Assembly: GCA_948567375.1 (NCBI GenBank)
Contig: OX419755.1
Span: 49,109,001 to 49,173,000 of the forward strand
Length of the DNA: 64,000 nt
Direction of reading: 5' to 3'
Origin: Lunularia cruciata
Taxonomy: Eukaryota; Streptophyta; Marchantiopsida; Lunulariales; Lunulariaceae
This document shows positions 1-10,630 of this stretch, piece by piece (the first letter of the stretch is position 1; every line of letters starts with the position of its first letter). The notes below the pieces were generated by a model that ran no database searches, was not told the origin of the DNA, and was given only the letters and a program-made list of their open reading frames with translations. Both the position numbers and the translations under genes were made by a program.

Positions 1-170
1 GGTGCAGATTTACACATGCTTACGTCTCTATGTAATTGATAGTTTTGACGATCTTTACCATCAACAATCAGAGTCAGTCCCTACAGACGTGGGTATCTAA
101 CCGGGTGGTTTACAAAGGGTTCTGTATTCTGTTACGTAATATGTACGGAATGTGTATTGATGACACATTC
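1..170. repeat. Divergent copy of the sequence just upstream of the deacetylase exon
   Basis: This stretch matches 7,880-8,050 with scattered substitutions. Shared blocks include the CTCTATGTAA segment, CAGAGTCAGTCC, and the AAAGGGTTCT segment followed by ATATG. The two copies are in the same orientation and flank the whole reverse transcriptase and repeat array. It may be the outer repeat of the retroelement cluster or a piece of host intron duplicated around it; the sequence does not decide. From about 170 to 630 I see no further gene. Confidence 0.6.
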
Positions 171-629
171 CCCATTCGTCCACTAATAGTCCTGTGTCAC
201 TGCGAGCTACTTCTTAAGGACTTCTTTTCGTTCTCAGTAACATCCATTGCCTCCATTGCCTTGATGGTTCATGCTGAGTTCGGATCTCTGCTCTCTGAAA
301 TGTGTGAATACTTCTACTTGACTGCACATGTTTTCTGCTAGACTTGCTCTCAGATATTCTGCATTTGTAAATGCTGCACATTCTCTCTGCACATTATATT
401 TGATTTTCAAATATAATCTTAACCCTACGGTTATTTAACAGGTATGTCCTCACATTCTCAATCTACAGGTGATAACCATCTTCAACTCATATGATTGTGT
501 GCTGACTGCTGTATTCTTTTGCCGCCATTCCGGTATTATCAATACCTGTTTGGATGTGCGATTCTAATTTCGATGTGTCCAAGGCAGTCTGCAACTTACT
601 GTCGCCTCCCTACCCCCTTTGTTCGGTTT

Positions 630-835
630 ACTGGGCAACACCATCAGTAAGACCCGGGTTTGCCTTGGAACTCATGAGCAAACGTACCGAATCTCGTGAT
701 GAGGGGTACTGCATTTGCATCCAGCTATGTCGGCGTCGCAAGGGCACTAACAAAGTCGCGAGTGTTGTTGTGCAGATTTATTTTGAAAGACTGCCGCTTC
801 CTTTGTGTATTGTAGCGTTGACGAGTTCATGCTGA
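630..835. repeat. Repeat A, copy 1 (upstream of the reverse transcriptase)
   Basis: Most diverged copy of a unit found again at about 3,483, 5,581 and 6,645. Shared landmarks in order are GTTTGCCTTGG, ACTCATGAG, GATGAGGGGTACTG, a GGCACTNNNNAAGTCGC-like segment and CTGCCGCTTCC near the end. Its presence both before and after the reverse transcriptase is what a Penelope-type element with pseudo-LTRs would look like, but this is inference. Confidence 0.55.
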
Positions 836-1192
836 CATAGGAGCATGCAGGGGTTAATCCCAGCCCTCATACACTCGCTCCCGGGGTGTCTAACGAATTT
901 TTTTCAAAAGTTATGCTGTTTGTGTCCAATACACTAACACTATGACGATGTCAAAACGTTATACTTTTGTCTCAAGGTTACACTTGCTAACTGCAACCTT
1001 CAACATCTAGGTTTCATTAACCCTTCACACGGGCATGTCATTACAGCTTCGCTTCAGATTTTACCTTCCTACAACCTATCACTTCTCTTCTCCAGAGGGA
1101 CCAAGTTTCGTATTTCGCCCACCTCTCCCGCCTCTACTTTCATTACGATTCAAACTTGTATTTGCAACTTTGTTCTTTACTATGAAGCCATA

Positions 1193-2855
1193 TTGGGCAC
1201 CAAAGGCATTTTTTACCAATGGAAAGTCACCCTTCTACAAAAAGTTAAACTTTTACTCAATATCCCTCCCATTGCAGACGATTTCAATTCTCTAGACCCT
1301 CTTTTCCTTTCCTCTCACGATAGAAAACTTCTTGCTCATTTTAAGTCCCATTTCATTATTACTTATATGGACAAGTGTCCTAACAATTTTGTATTTGTCT
1401 GTAGACACTTTTACATCCAAACTGTACTTAACGAGCTTCATTCTCCTTCAACAACCTATAAACTCTCATTGATTCCTCAAACCCAGCTCTTACTTTCTCA
1501 CCACAATTTCAAGACCTCTCAGGGATTTCGCACTTCCAAGACTCCGAGAAACTCCCTTACTTCTGCTGTGGTTGGAAATTCCATAAGTCTCCCGTTGTTC
1601 CTAGGTTCATTGCTGCAGGCTACTCTACTTCCTTAGCTGAACTTTCTCGCTGGTTAAGCTCATTCTTCAAAGCACTGCTACCTTCTGCAAACGACCTCTG
1701 GAGGAATGAATTCTTACGTGTGGGGCTGATGGTCGACTCTAGCTGGATCTTGGACGACTCTTCTGGTGTTCCCGTTTTACTTGAGCAGGTGCAAAGACTG
1801 CGCAGCATAAGATCCTCTTCTGGCACAGACTCTGGTTCGCAGCAGACTCCTGCCACCCTGGAAAAAGTTCTTTTTGAAAGTGTTGATTTCACCACCCTTA
1901 GTTCAAAGATCCACCTTCATGATCTCAAAACAATGCTGTCTACTCTCATCAGATCTATCTTCCATTATAGGTTCACTATGAATAGGGAGACTATGTTATT
2001 GGTAGAGACCTCTACACTTGATTTCAAATATAGGTGGCTTAAATACAGAAACAATATCTCTCAATCGGCAAAACACCTCAAATTCATGGCTGTTGATGAG
2101 GAAGTTCTCATCTGTTGCATGCTCTTTCTTTTTGATAACCTCTACATCACTTACGGGGATCAGCTCTTCCGTCAAGAGATAGGGATTCCTATGGGGACAC
2201 CTTGTGCTGTCTTCGTGGCTAACCTATACCTCTTCACCTATGAACTTGATTTCATCCGCAGACTACTGGATGCCAATGATGTTGCACTGTCGCACGACCT
2301 GTCCCAAGTTCAAAGATACGTTGATGATCTTCTGGTGGTTGGCTCAGGACTTGATCATTTCAAGGATTTCATGTATATGGAGGATGCTGCTAGGGAGGAG
2401 GGATCTATCCCAGACTTTCCTGTGAGCTAGTTCAAATTCATTTTGGCACTCATTGTGATTATCTCGACTGTCGCATTACCCAGGATGACTTCAATATCTT
2501 TGTCTCTATCTATTGTAAGAAAAAGCTGCCTCACTTTGCTCACATCAAGACAATCTCGCTCCCTCACATTCTTTCAGACATTTCCTCTAAATGTAAATTA
2601 GGGATTATAAAATCGGAGTGTGTTAGATATAGACAGATATGTAATTCCAAAAAGTCATACCTTTCAGCTTGTAGGAAACTTATAAATAGCTTTATCTCTG
2701 AACATTACCCTCTTCATATGATCCAGAAAAAGTTTAGCGCTGTCTTACAAATGGAAAAAGATAGAAATGGTTTTCATGGGCTTAGTATCTATAGAGATTT
2801 AATAACATCCATTCTTTCTACTAGGCAGGGAGCTCTAGTTCGACCCCACCAGTAG
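1193..2855 (+). pseudogene. Frameshifted reverse transcriptase of Penelope-like or related type
   Basis: A retroelement reverse transcriptase spread over three frames. Segment 1 (1,193 to about 1,580) carries the upstream motif DKCPNNFVFVC. Segment 2 (about 1,580-2,430) carries PRFIAAGYS, motif A (VDFTTL, about 1,883), motif B (GIPMGTPCA, about 2,185) and an intact catalytic motif C, RYVDDLLVV (about 2,318). Segment 3 (2,421-2,855) holds a thumb-like tail with CRKLINSF. Two frameshifts, near 1,580 and 2,421, are needed to read it, so it is not functional as it stands. The family resemblance (GIPMGT block, DK..NN.VFVC block, basic thumb) is to Penelope-like and related reverse transcriptases. 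I see no GIY-YIG endonuclease downstream, so the exact class is open. Confidence 0.75.
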
Positions 2856-2922
2856 TTTTTACTGTAGGCTTGTTTACCATACCGGTGATCAGGACTTATT
2901 TTTGACTTTTTATTTAGTCACT

Positions 2923-2947
2923 GGTCAGAACAGCTTCTGTTCTGACC
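2923..2947. repeat. Perfect hairpin 68 bp after the reverse transcriptase stop
   Basis: A 10-bp perfect stem (GGTCAGAACA / TGTTCTGACC) closes a 5-base loop. A related shorter hairpin built on AGAAC..GTTCT recurs in the array downstream (about 4,276, 7,345 and 7,829). This links the reverse transcriptase to the repeat array and suggests a structured 3' end for the element transcript. Basis: stem seen in sequence; function inferred. Confidence 0.6.
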
Positions 2948-3482
2948 GACACTCTGAATACAGCTATTCACGTTTTTGTCAAATGGCCATGGCAAGTGAC
3001 ATGTGGCCTCTTCTTCTGGACATGTGGCCCCACTTGGGTCCTTCACTTCACAGGAGGATGAACTTCCCTCCACGTTGAGACCCTTTGTGAGATACCCTAA
3101 ATCTCACTCTAATTTTTCAGTGTTCTTTTTTATTTCTCTGTTCGCACTCATCTTCCGCCCCTTCCTGCTCCCCAAGACCTTACTCTCGGAAATCCCCTTC
3201 CCCCTTCCTGTTCCCCTTTCCCCTCTTAGGATGATTGCCTTCCTTTCACTTTTGGTTCCTGCTCGTTCTATTTTACTCTGCTTTTTCAACCCCCATGGAC
3301 ATGCTATTTCCTAGTGGCGTTGGCTGCGCTGGAGAAGTGAATTCATCGAGTAGTCTACTAGTTGTTATTTGCTTTTGATACTAACATCTGTCTAGGCTGT
3401 TAGGCTTTCAGGCTTTAACCAGGTATGTCTCGAGTCCCTCTCTTATTAGTTCTTATTCATTACAGCCTTTCCCCTTACCCTG

Positions 3483-3700
3483 AGCGGCACTGTCGGAAGC
3501 AATCGAGTTTGCCTTGGCACTCATGAGTTTTCAAGCAGAAACTCGATATGAGGGGTACTGACTCTACCTCAGCTACTCCGGCACTGCGTGAGGCACTGAT
3601 GAAGTCTCATGTGTTTTCATGGCGATGTACTATGGCCGTCTTCTGCTTCCCTCAGTTGTTTGGTTTCTCTGGACTCAGGCGTCCATATCACTTGCTGTGA
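3483..3700. repeat. Repeat A, copy 2
   Basis: Begins with the GCGGCACTGTCGGAAGC segment and contains TTGCCTTGGCACTCATGAG, AAACTCGATATGAGGGGTAC, GCACTGATGAAGTC and a short ATATCAC..GTGATAT foldback at its right end (about 3,686-3,707). It closely matches the copies at 5,581 and 6,645. No coding capacity. Confidence 0.75.
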
Positions 3701-3756
3701 TATATCGATATCCAATCCTTGGATGCTTTGCTCGTCTTCCCTCGTTCTCTGAGCGA

Positions 3757-4740
3757 TTTCTACTTCCAGTGCTCTTTCTCCTACACCTTCCACGATTTTC
3801 GTTTCCTGACTAAGATTTTCCTTGACCCGGGATATTTTCTACTTCCAGTGCTCTTTCTCCTACACCTTCCACGATTTTAGTTTCCTGACTCAGATCTTCC
3901 TTGACCCGCGATATTTACAGATTACTTCATGTCTCTTGACACCAGTTTTCTCCATCCGTTTGAGTTGGCCGTTTATTCCTGATGTATTTTTTCTCTACTT
4001 ATGTGGGAGGTCGGCATCCGCATCTTTGATGGCTGCATCTCAAATATGTGTGTCGCTATCTACTGGTTTCTAAGTGACATTTACTTCGCCTTTCATTTGA
4101 TGATGTTTCTTCTATATATATGCAGGTGTTTCAATATGTTTGCTTCGATTATGCCATTGCTGTCGGTTACCTTAGATGCATTCTAACTTAGGGATTTAAT
4201 AGTACTCTAGCATTGCGTATCATGTACATCTTGCTTAACTATCTTTTGCACCTCATGACTTCTGGATAACCCATTCCCAGAACTGCATCTGTTCTCGCAT
4301 ACCTATATATATATATATAACAGATATCCAGTCCTTGGATGCTTTGCTAGTCTTCCTCGTTCTCTGAGCGATTTCTACTTCCAGTGCTCTTTCTCCTACA
4401 CCTTCCACGACTTTCGTTTTCTGACAAAGATCTTCCTTGCCCCGCGATATATTCTACTTCCCATGCTCTTTCTCCTACACCTTCCACGATTGTCGTTTCC
4501 TGACTCCGATCTTCCTTGACCTGCGATATTTACAGATTACTTCTTGTCTCTTGATACCAGTTTTTCTCCATCCGTTTCAGTTGGCAGTTTATTCCTGATG
4601 TATTTTTTCTCTACTGATGTGGGAGGTCGGCATCCGCTTCTTTGATGGCTGCCTCTCAAATATGCGCATTGCTATCTACTGGTTTCTCAATGACAGTTAA
4701 TTCGCCTTTCATTTGCTGATGTTTCTTCTGCTCTCATTTA
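3757..4740. repeat. Two tandem units of about 616 bp, each with an internal 79-bp duplication
   Basis: The block CTACTTCCAGTGCTCTTTCTCC to TTGACCCGCGATA occurs twice within each unit (starts about 3,761 and 3,840; 4,377 and 4,455). The larger unit repeats with a 616-bp offset (3,761 versus 4,377). Between them lie the GTTCTGGATAACCC-type terminal motif and a short TA microsatellite (about 4,255-4,318). The open frames across it are by-products of the repeats. No gene seen. Confidence 0.75.
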
Positions 4741-5580
4741 CCAATATACCAATATAGATGGCTTGGTTCACGTATACCGATATACCTATATATACCAATA
4801 TATTGATAATACAAGTAGAGTAAGAAATAGCATAGCTACTATGATAGGCAGCGGTATACTCTATCCAGTCTACGGACTTATAGTGCATCCCTCCTGGAGT
4901 TAGTCTCCACAACATCTCTGTTTCGAGCCTTTCAATTGCTCACATGAACTTAATACCCCTTCTGTTGATAGGCTGACACGTGGCACCATCTCGCCCTATA
5001 GCTCTCCCTTCCTTCACAGTTCCCAAGGCCTCTCTAAGCACCCAAGGCCATCCTTCCCTCAGAAACACTCTCCCCTGTCCTTTGCTTTCTGCCCGTTTAG
5101 GTCATCGTTCTTGCTTAGGTCATAGTACGTTCTCCCTCGGTAGTTTCACCTTTGTGTGCCTGTCCGTTCTGCCTTTTTCTCTGCTCTCTAGCTCTCCGTT
5201 TGACACTCAACCAACTTTGCTCATTCCTTTGTTTTCCTACTAGCTCCTCCTGGGTTCTTCGTGGTTCCCTCTCTGGTTTTTTACTTGCTCCCACACTAAT
5301 AGACGTTGTCCTTGCAGGCATTTTCTAGGGTCTAGGGATGTCTCGAATCACTCACACTCTCCTGCTTTTGATTGTATTTTCTTTTTTTTCTTGTTCACTA
5401 TTTCGTTTATGGCTACACTCTGAGTTCGTCCGGCTACATTCTGCATTCGTCCGATTTCTCCTCTTTTGGGGGACCTTAAGCTCCATTTGTTCATTTCTGT
5501 AGCTTTTCATTTCTGTAACCTGCCGCTGGCGGTTTATTATTTCGTGTGGCACTGTTGAAAGATGGCTATTTATTATTTCG
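4741..5580. other. Unassigned spacer within the repeat array
   Basis: AT microsatellite-like sequence (about 4,741-4,810) followed by pyrimidine-rich DNA with a short local duplication of CCAAGGCC-containing sequence near 5,025-5,055. No convincing coding region, RNA gene or recognised element. It shares the pyrimidine-rich character of the surrounding array and is probably part of the same retroelement-derived block. Confidence 0.4.
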
Positions 5581-5860
5581 AGCGGCACTGTTGGAAGCAA
5601 CCGAGTTAGCCTTGGCACTCATGAGTTTTCGAGCAGAAACTCGGGTTAGCCTTGGCACTCATGAGTTTTCAAGCAGAAACTCAGGACAAGGAGTACTGAC
5701 AATTGCTAAGCTACTTCGGCACTGCGGGAGGCACTGATGAAGTCGTTGGTGTTATTGTGGAGGTTTACTATGGCCGCCTTCTGCTTCCTTCAGTTGTTTA
5801 GTGTCTCCTGTCTCAGAGAGTATATCACACCCAGCGCTATGGGTGTGATATACTTTATAT
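5581..5860. repeat. Repeat A, copy 3, with 40-bp duplication and 15-bp hairpin
   Basis: Same unit as at 3,483. It has a tandem duplication of 40 bp (5,605-5,644 and 5,645-5,684) containing CTTGGCACTCATGAGTTTT. At its right end is a perfect inverted repeat: arm 5,819-5,833, 6-base loop GCGCTA, arm 5,840-5,854 (AGTATATCACACCCA and its complement). The corresponding place in copies 2 and 4 has shorter or decayed versions of this foldback. Confidence 0.75.
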
Positions 5861-5939
5861 CCTGTCCTCTTCTGCTTTGCTCTAGTTACCCTTTTACATT
5901 TTGACCCGTTTTAGCAACCACATCCTTCAAGCATTCTTG

Positions 5940-6495
5940 TTTTGTTCCACTCCTCCATTCCCCTACTATTTCACTCCCTAGTATTTTCCCTTTGAGTTTT
6001 GACTGCTTCCTGCTTCGACCTCTTGTGTTTACAGTGTTCCTACCTAACTCCAGTCCATGTTCTTCATCTTTGTCCACGCACTGCTTCCTGGTGGGCTCTT
6101 TGAGCATGTTTCTTATTCCTCTCGCTAGCATTTGCATTGCTGCTCTCGATTTCATTTCTTTACTGGCGGACTCTTACATCAAACTTTCTATTCCTTGCTA
6201 ACGTTGGCATTGCTGCTCTCGATTTCACGTTCTTTACTGTCCATTGGCAATCTGGTATTGTCAATTTGTTTCAATTATGCCTTTGCTGCAGGTTACTTTC
6301 GATGCATTTTACATTAAAGATTTAATACTACTCTAGTATTGTGATTCAAGTACATATTTTAATACTACTCTAGCATTGTGATTCAAGTACATATTGTTTA
6401 TCGGATATTTGCACTTCATGAGTTCTGGATAACCCATTCTGGGAACGGCTTCTGCTCTCATATACCAATATATATATATATATATATATATCTTC
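5940..6495. repeat. Repeat B, copy 1, ending in a TA microsatellite
   Basis: Contains GTTCCACTCCTCCATTCCCC, a GACCTCTTG..ACAGTGTTCCTACC block, and closes with TTCTGGATAACCCATTC and a TA run (about 6,468-6,492). A duplicated TTTAATACTACTCTAG segment lies near 6,320-6,375. The same unit follows at 6,960 and 7,433. Each copy ends in the GTTCTGGATAACCC motif and TA-rich tail, which looks like the end of a transposon unit. Confidence 0.7.
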
Positions 6496-6644
6496 CCTCA
6501 TCTTACTCATGTGGATTCTTTTCTTTCTAGACTGATCCTCATTATGCGGCTAGGACTCCAGCGCTTAAGTGCATGCCTGCACTTTTGCTTGCCCTTGCTT
6601 TCCACACTTCCACCCCTGTTCTTTTTGACATTCCCATTACTTTT

Positions 6645-6890
6645 GAGCGGCACTTTAGGGGAGCAACCGAGTTTGCCTTGGCACTCATGAGTTTTCGAGC
6701 AGAAACTCGGTATGAGGGGTACTGACAATTGCTCAGCTACTTCGGCACTGCGTGAGGCACTGATGAAGTCGCAGGTGTTTTCGTGAAGGTTTACTATGGC
6801 CGCCTTCTGCTTCCCCTTTGCTGTTTAGCGTCTCAGGACTCAAGCGTCCATAGCGCTTGTTGTGATATACTTTATATCCTGTCCTTTTTT
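6645..6890. repeat. Repeat A, copy 4
   Basis: Best-preserved match to copies 2 and 3: GAGTTTGCCTTGGCACTCATG, AGCAGAAACTCGGTATGAGG, GGCACTGCGTGAGGCACTGA, then TACTATGGCCGCCTTCTGC. The foldback seen in copy 3 is decayed here to one arm plus remnants (TTGTGATATACTTTATATCC). No gene seen. Confidence 0.75.
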
Positions 6891-6959
6891 GCTTTGCTCT
6901 CGTTACCCTGTTACACTTAGACAGGTTTCTGAAGCCACACAACCCTAGAGCTCTCGCGT

Positions 6960-7870
6960 TGTTCCACTCCTCCATTCCCCAGCTAATTCCCTCTCTATTA
7001 TTTTTCCTTCGCTCTTTGCCTGATTCCTGGGACCTCTTGGGTATACAGTGTTCCTACCCGACTCCACCCCGCGTTTTTTATTTTTATCATTCACACACTG
7101 CTTACTGGCAGTCATTTACGTAGCGTTACCTATTTCTCGCAGTTGTTTGCATAGAGTTCTCAATTTCATGGTGGTTTACTAGTCTGTTAGCCATATGTTA
7201 TTCTCAATTTGTTTCAATTATGCCTTTGCTTCAAGTTACATTTGATGCATTCTACCTTATGGATTTCTCACTATTCTAGCATTGTCAATTATGTACATCT
7301 TGCTTATCAATCATTTGCACCTCATGAGTTCTGGATAACCCGTTCCCAGAACGGCATCTGTTCTCGTATACCTATATATACACATACACTTCGACAGGTT
7401 TCTGCAGCAACACCATCCTATAGCTCTCGGATTGTTCCACTCCTCCATTCCCCAGCTAATTCCCTCCCTATTATTTTTCCTTCGCTCTTTGCCTGATTCC
7501 TGGGACCTCTTGTGTATACAGTGTTCCTGCCCAAGTCCAACTTGGACTCCAGTCCAAGTTTTTTATCTTCATCGTTCATGCACTGCTTACTGGCAGTCTT
7601 TTACATAGCGTTACCTATTTCTTGCAGTTGTTTGCATAGAGTTCTCAATTTCATGGTGGTTTACTAGTCTGTTAGCCATATGTTATTCCCAATTTGTTTA
7701 AATTATGACTTTGCTTCAAGTTACATTGGATGCATTCTACCTTATAGATTTCTCACTATTCTAGCATTGTCAATTATGTACATTTTGCTTATTGATCATG
7801 TGCACCTCATGAGTTCTGGATGACCCGTTCCCAGAACGGCATCTGTTCTCGTAGACCTATATATACACAT
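6960..7870. repeat. Repeat B, copies 2 and 3 in tandem, 473-bp period
   Basis: Two head-to-tail units (anchor TCCTCCATTCCCCAGC at 6,968 and 7,441). Each holds the CTTCGCTCTTTGCCTGATTC block, a long matching middle and the terminal GTTCTGGATAACCCGTTCCC motif (about 7,328 and 7,812), followed by CTATATATACACATACA. The two are closely similar, more so than other copies in the array, so this duplication is probably the youngest. Confidence 0.8.
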
Positions 7871-7900
7871 ACATAGTATCGACCCCTGATATGCAGAGGT

Positions 7901-7916
7901 AAGCATACGTATGCTT
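7901..7916. repeat. 16-bp perfect palindrome at the array/intron junction
   Basis: AAGCATACGTATGCTT reads the same on both strands. It lies where the repeat array ends and the sequence resembling window positions 1-170 begins. The copy at position 1 keeps only the right half (TGCTTACGTCTCTATG). Role unknown. Confidence 0.5.
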
Positions 7917-8073
7917 ATCTCTCTATGTAACAGACAGCTATGAACATTGTTAGTATGTTACTGTGAAATGTCAGAGTCAGTCCGGACAGACATGGGAATG
8001 GAACTGGGTTGTGACAAAAGGGTTCTATATTCCATTGCTCAATATGTTGGTGGGTATCTTCTTGCACTGACAG

Positions 8074-10630
8074 AGTCGATCCAAGGATATTCTGCGCCTT
8101 GACGTGAAGAACATGGCTACTGTAGAGGAAGTTGCCACAGTACATAATTTGAGCTACGTGAAGGGGCTTCGCCAGGTTTGCTTTTTTCTTAAAATTCTAT
8201 GTAAGGAGTAGTTTTGTCCCAGTTCAGAACCTTTCCTATATGAACCTCGCACCAGTACTACAACAGCCAAGTTCATTCTTATATTCTTTTGACAGAATTA
8301 TTTGTTAATAAAATTCTTTGTATGAACAAGATGTTCTTTATCTAGCAAAATATCTAGCTCGTAATCGACATCTTCCCTGGGCCCGTGTGTAATTGGAGAA
8401 CTTATAAACAGGAGATTCTCATCCGATTCTTCATTCTGTATGCAGATTATGGACAAGGCTCGGGAAGAAAAGCTCATTCTACTTGATCCCACGGGTCCCA
8501 CATATGCTACAGAGAACGTTCGTACTCAAATGTTATCCACTGGCTAAAATTTTGTTGTGATGTTCTAGGGTTTGCTGGTCGAAATGGTTTCCACACCTTT
8601 CAACCCGGAACTAAACGGTATCATCACAGCTTCATTGTCTGAAGCTTTACCATCAGACATGTCCCCTTTTGCTTCTTCAAAATCCTGCGTTCTAATGGGA
8701 ATGACTTCATACGATCTTTCCCGATACAACCCCTTGGGTCTGGAGATTTCTCAACATGCCTTTACTTCACTCCAAAGTCAAGTGGTCCACACGCCAGAAG
8801 AGTGCCTTCGTCGATATGTGTCATTTCCTCTACAAAGGCATTCATGATCATCCAATGACTGCCTGTTAGGACTCCTATTCTTACTCCCCGTGAATGCTGC
8901 ATGAATGGCGTCCTGGAATGCGAAGTCGACACTGTTTTCTCACAAGCCTTCTGATTTTGTGTTTTGAGTGAGTTTTAAGAGGTTTAGACTAGGTCCCATC
9001 TCACATCCAAGATTGCGGACGCAGACGTATAGAGAAGCGATGATGGGAGCTGGAGCCAGCCTTGCTGTCCTTGACCATGTGGTACTTTATCAAACTCCTC
9101 CATGTTTCATAGCATTGAGCATTTATAAGTCGCTAGGTATATCAAGCTGCTGCTTGCTGAAAGGCAGTTCAAATGGGAGAACAGATTTCTTAGTCGTTGT
9201 ATTGCCTTTGAGGAGATCCACTAATGTAGACGTCGATATTCTTTGACTCCCAGATGGCTGCGTCAAGAGAAACTTCTAGCCCACCGGTTGGTTTTGCTTT
9301 AGTCCGTCCTCCAGGGCATCATGCCGTGGCTGCTCGGCCTATGGGTTTCTGTGTCTTTGGCAATGTTGCTGTGGCAGCCAGGCATGCACAACGTGTGCAC
9401 GGTTTGCAGCGTGTTTTCATCATTGATTTTGATGTGCATCATGGCAATGGTACCAATGATATCTTCTACGAAGATCCAAATGTCTACTATTTGTCTACCC
9501 ATCAGGTAAGGCAGCTTACTCTTGTGAAAGAATCGTTCTACTTGTCTCGCTTCTGATTGTAGCTGTTGCGAATCATCGATTATTCTCTGTGGCTTCTGTC
9601 AGTTTATTTGGACTCTCCGGATCTGTAGTTTTCGTCTAATACCTCCCTCATCTGAGGTGTAAATCTGTGCATGTGAATTTTGCTCACTCCATTACTCCTG
9701 CAGGTAAATAGCTTTCCAGGAACTGGCAAAGTTAGCGAAGTTGGAGAGGGGAAGGGAGAGGGAACTACTCTCAATCTACCCTTACCTGGTGGAGCTGGAG
9801 ATGAAGCTATGTCTGCAGTCTTTGATGAAGTTATTGTCCCTGCTGCTCAACGTTTCAAGCCTGATATTATTCTCGTTTCTGCTGGGTACCTCCTCACGTG
9901 CACCGCCACACTAATTTGGTCATTGTGTTATTAGACTTTGTAGCAAGTTAAGAGTGTTGAGACTGGTAAGTTAAGACTGTTAAGAATGAAATGTGCAAGT
10001 TGGTTACGGTCCTGTAAACCGATCCCTGGAATCTTTGGGACTAGTGTTCTGGTTTCGTACTTGACATTAGATCTTCACAACATACTTGCACGTCGTTTGT
10101 CGTTCTTGCCAAATCACCTTTTAGACTGAGAGCTCCGGATAGGAAAGAATCCTCATACGATTTACTTTGTGAAATATTCCTGTCGTAGATGCAAATTTGT
10201 ACTTGTTCTCTGGCTGGGTGGTAAGTTTAAAACATCCTGCCCCTTTCTTTTCACCTCCACGTACAGAGCTCGATGTTATACGTCTTGATTTTGCTCGTTA
10301 TAATCGTCGTGATCTTGCATGACCTGCAGGTATGATGCTCATTATCTTGATGATCTAGCTAGTCTTCAGTTCACCACGGGAACCTATTATCGTCTTGCTT
10401 CACACATCAAGCAGTTGGCCGGAGACCTTTGTGGAGGCCGATGCTGCTTTTTCCTCGAGGGTGGATATGACTTGAAGGCCCTCTCTAACAGTGTGGTGGA
10501 GTCGTTTCGAGCGTTTGTTGGAGACAAGAGCATGGCCCATCGTCTGGATAATCCAGCTATGCTTTATGATGAACCAAGTATACTGGTTAGGCAAGCTATT
10601 GACGAGATTAGATCAATCCATTCTTTGTGA
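8074..10630 (+). CDS. HDA14-like (RPD3/HDA1 superfamily) histone/protein deacetylase, six visible exons
   Basis: Zinc-dependent lysine deacetylase. Exons: 8,074-8,175, 8,446-8,517, 9,025-9,081, 9,254-9,505, 9,704-9,885 and 10,330-10,630 (stop TGA); together 321 codons in one unbroken frame, all junctions GT-AG. In order: [40 protein letters not shown] (catalytic His pair), [13 protein letters not shown] (zinc ligands Asp and His), [23 protein letters not shown] (zinc-ligand Asp), FFLEGGYDL (catalytic Tyr loop). The match through the C-terminus is to plant HDA14, reported in Arabidopsis as a plastid/mitochondrial deacetylase that also acts on tubulin. The family's N-terminal part, including the HNQESHPE-type segment, is not found, so the gene either starts outside the window across a very large intron or is 5'-truncated. 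The catalytic core looks intact. Confidence 0.93.

Noticed and set aside
3590-3625. Possible hammerhead ribozyme in repeat A (CTGATGA box), suggested because Penelope-like elements often carry them
   Set aside because: CTGATGA is present in copies 2-4, but no GAAA box with a pairing stem II follows, and copy 1 lacks the box. The minus strand also fails.
5604-5690. tRNA-derived SINE, from a T-arm-like GAGTTTTCGAGCAGAAACTC in repeat A
   Set aside because: No A box at the right distance, and the stem/loop register does not fit a T-arm.
7992-8055. Extra deacetylase exon reading DKRVLYSIAQ, faintly like the VIYSVAP segment of HDA14
   Set aside because: Only a few residues match, no convincing splice sites frame it, and the related copy at window position 110-160 has a stop at the same place.
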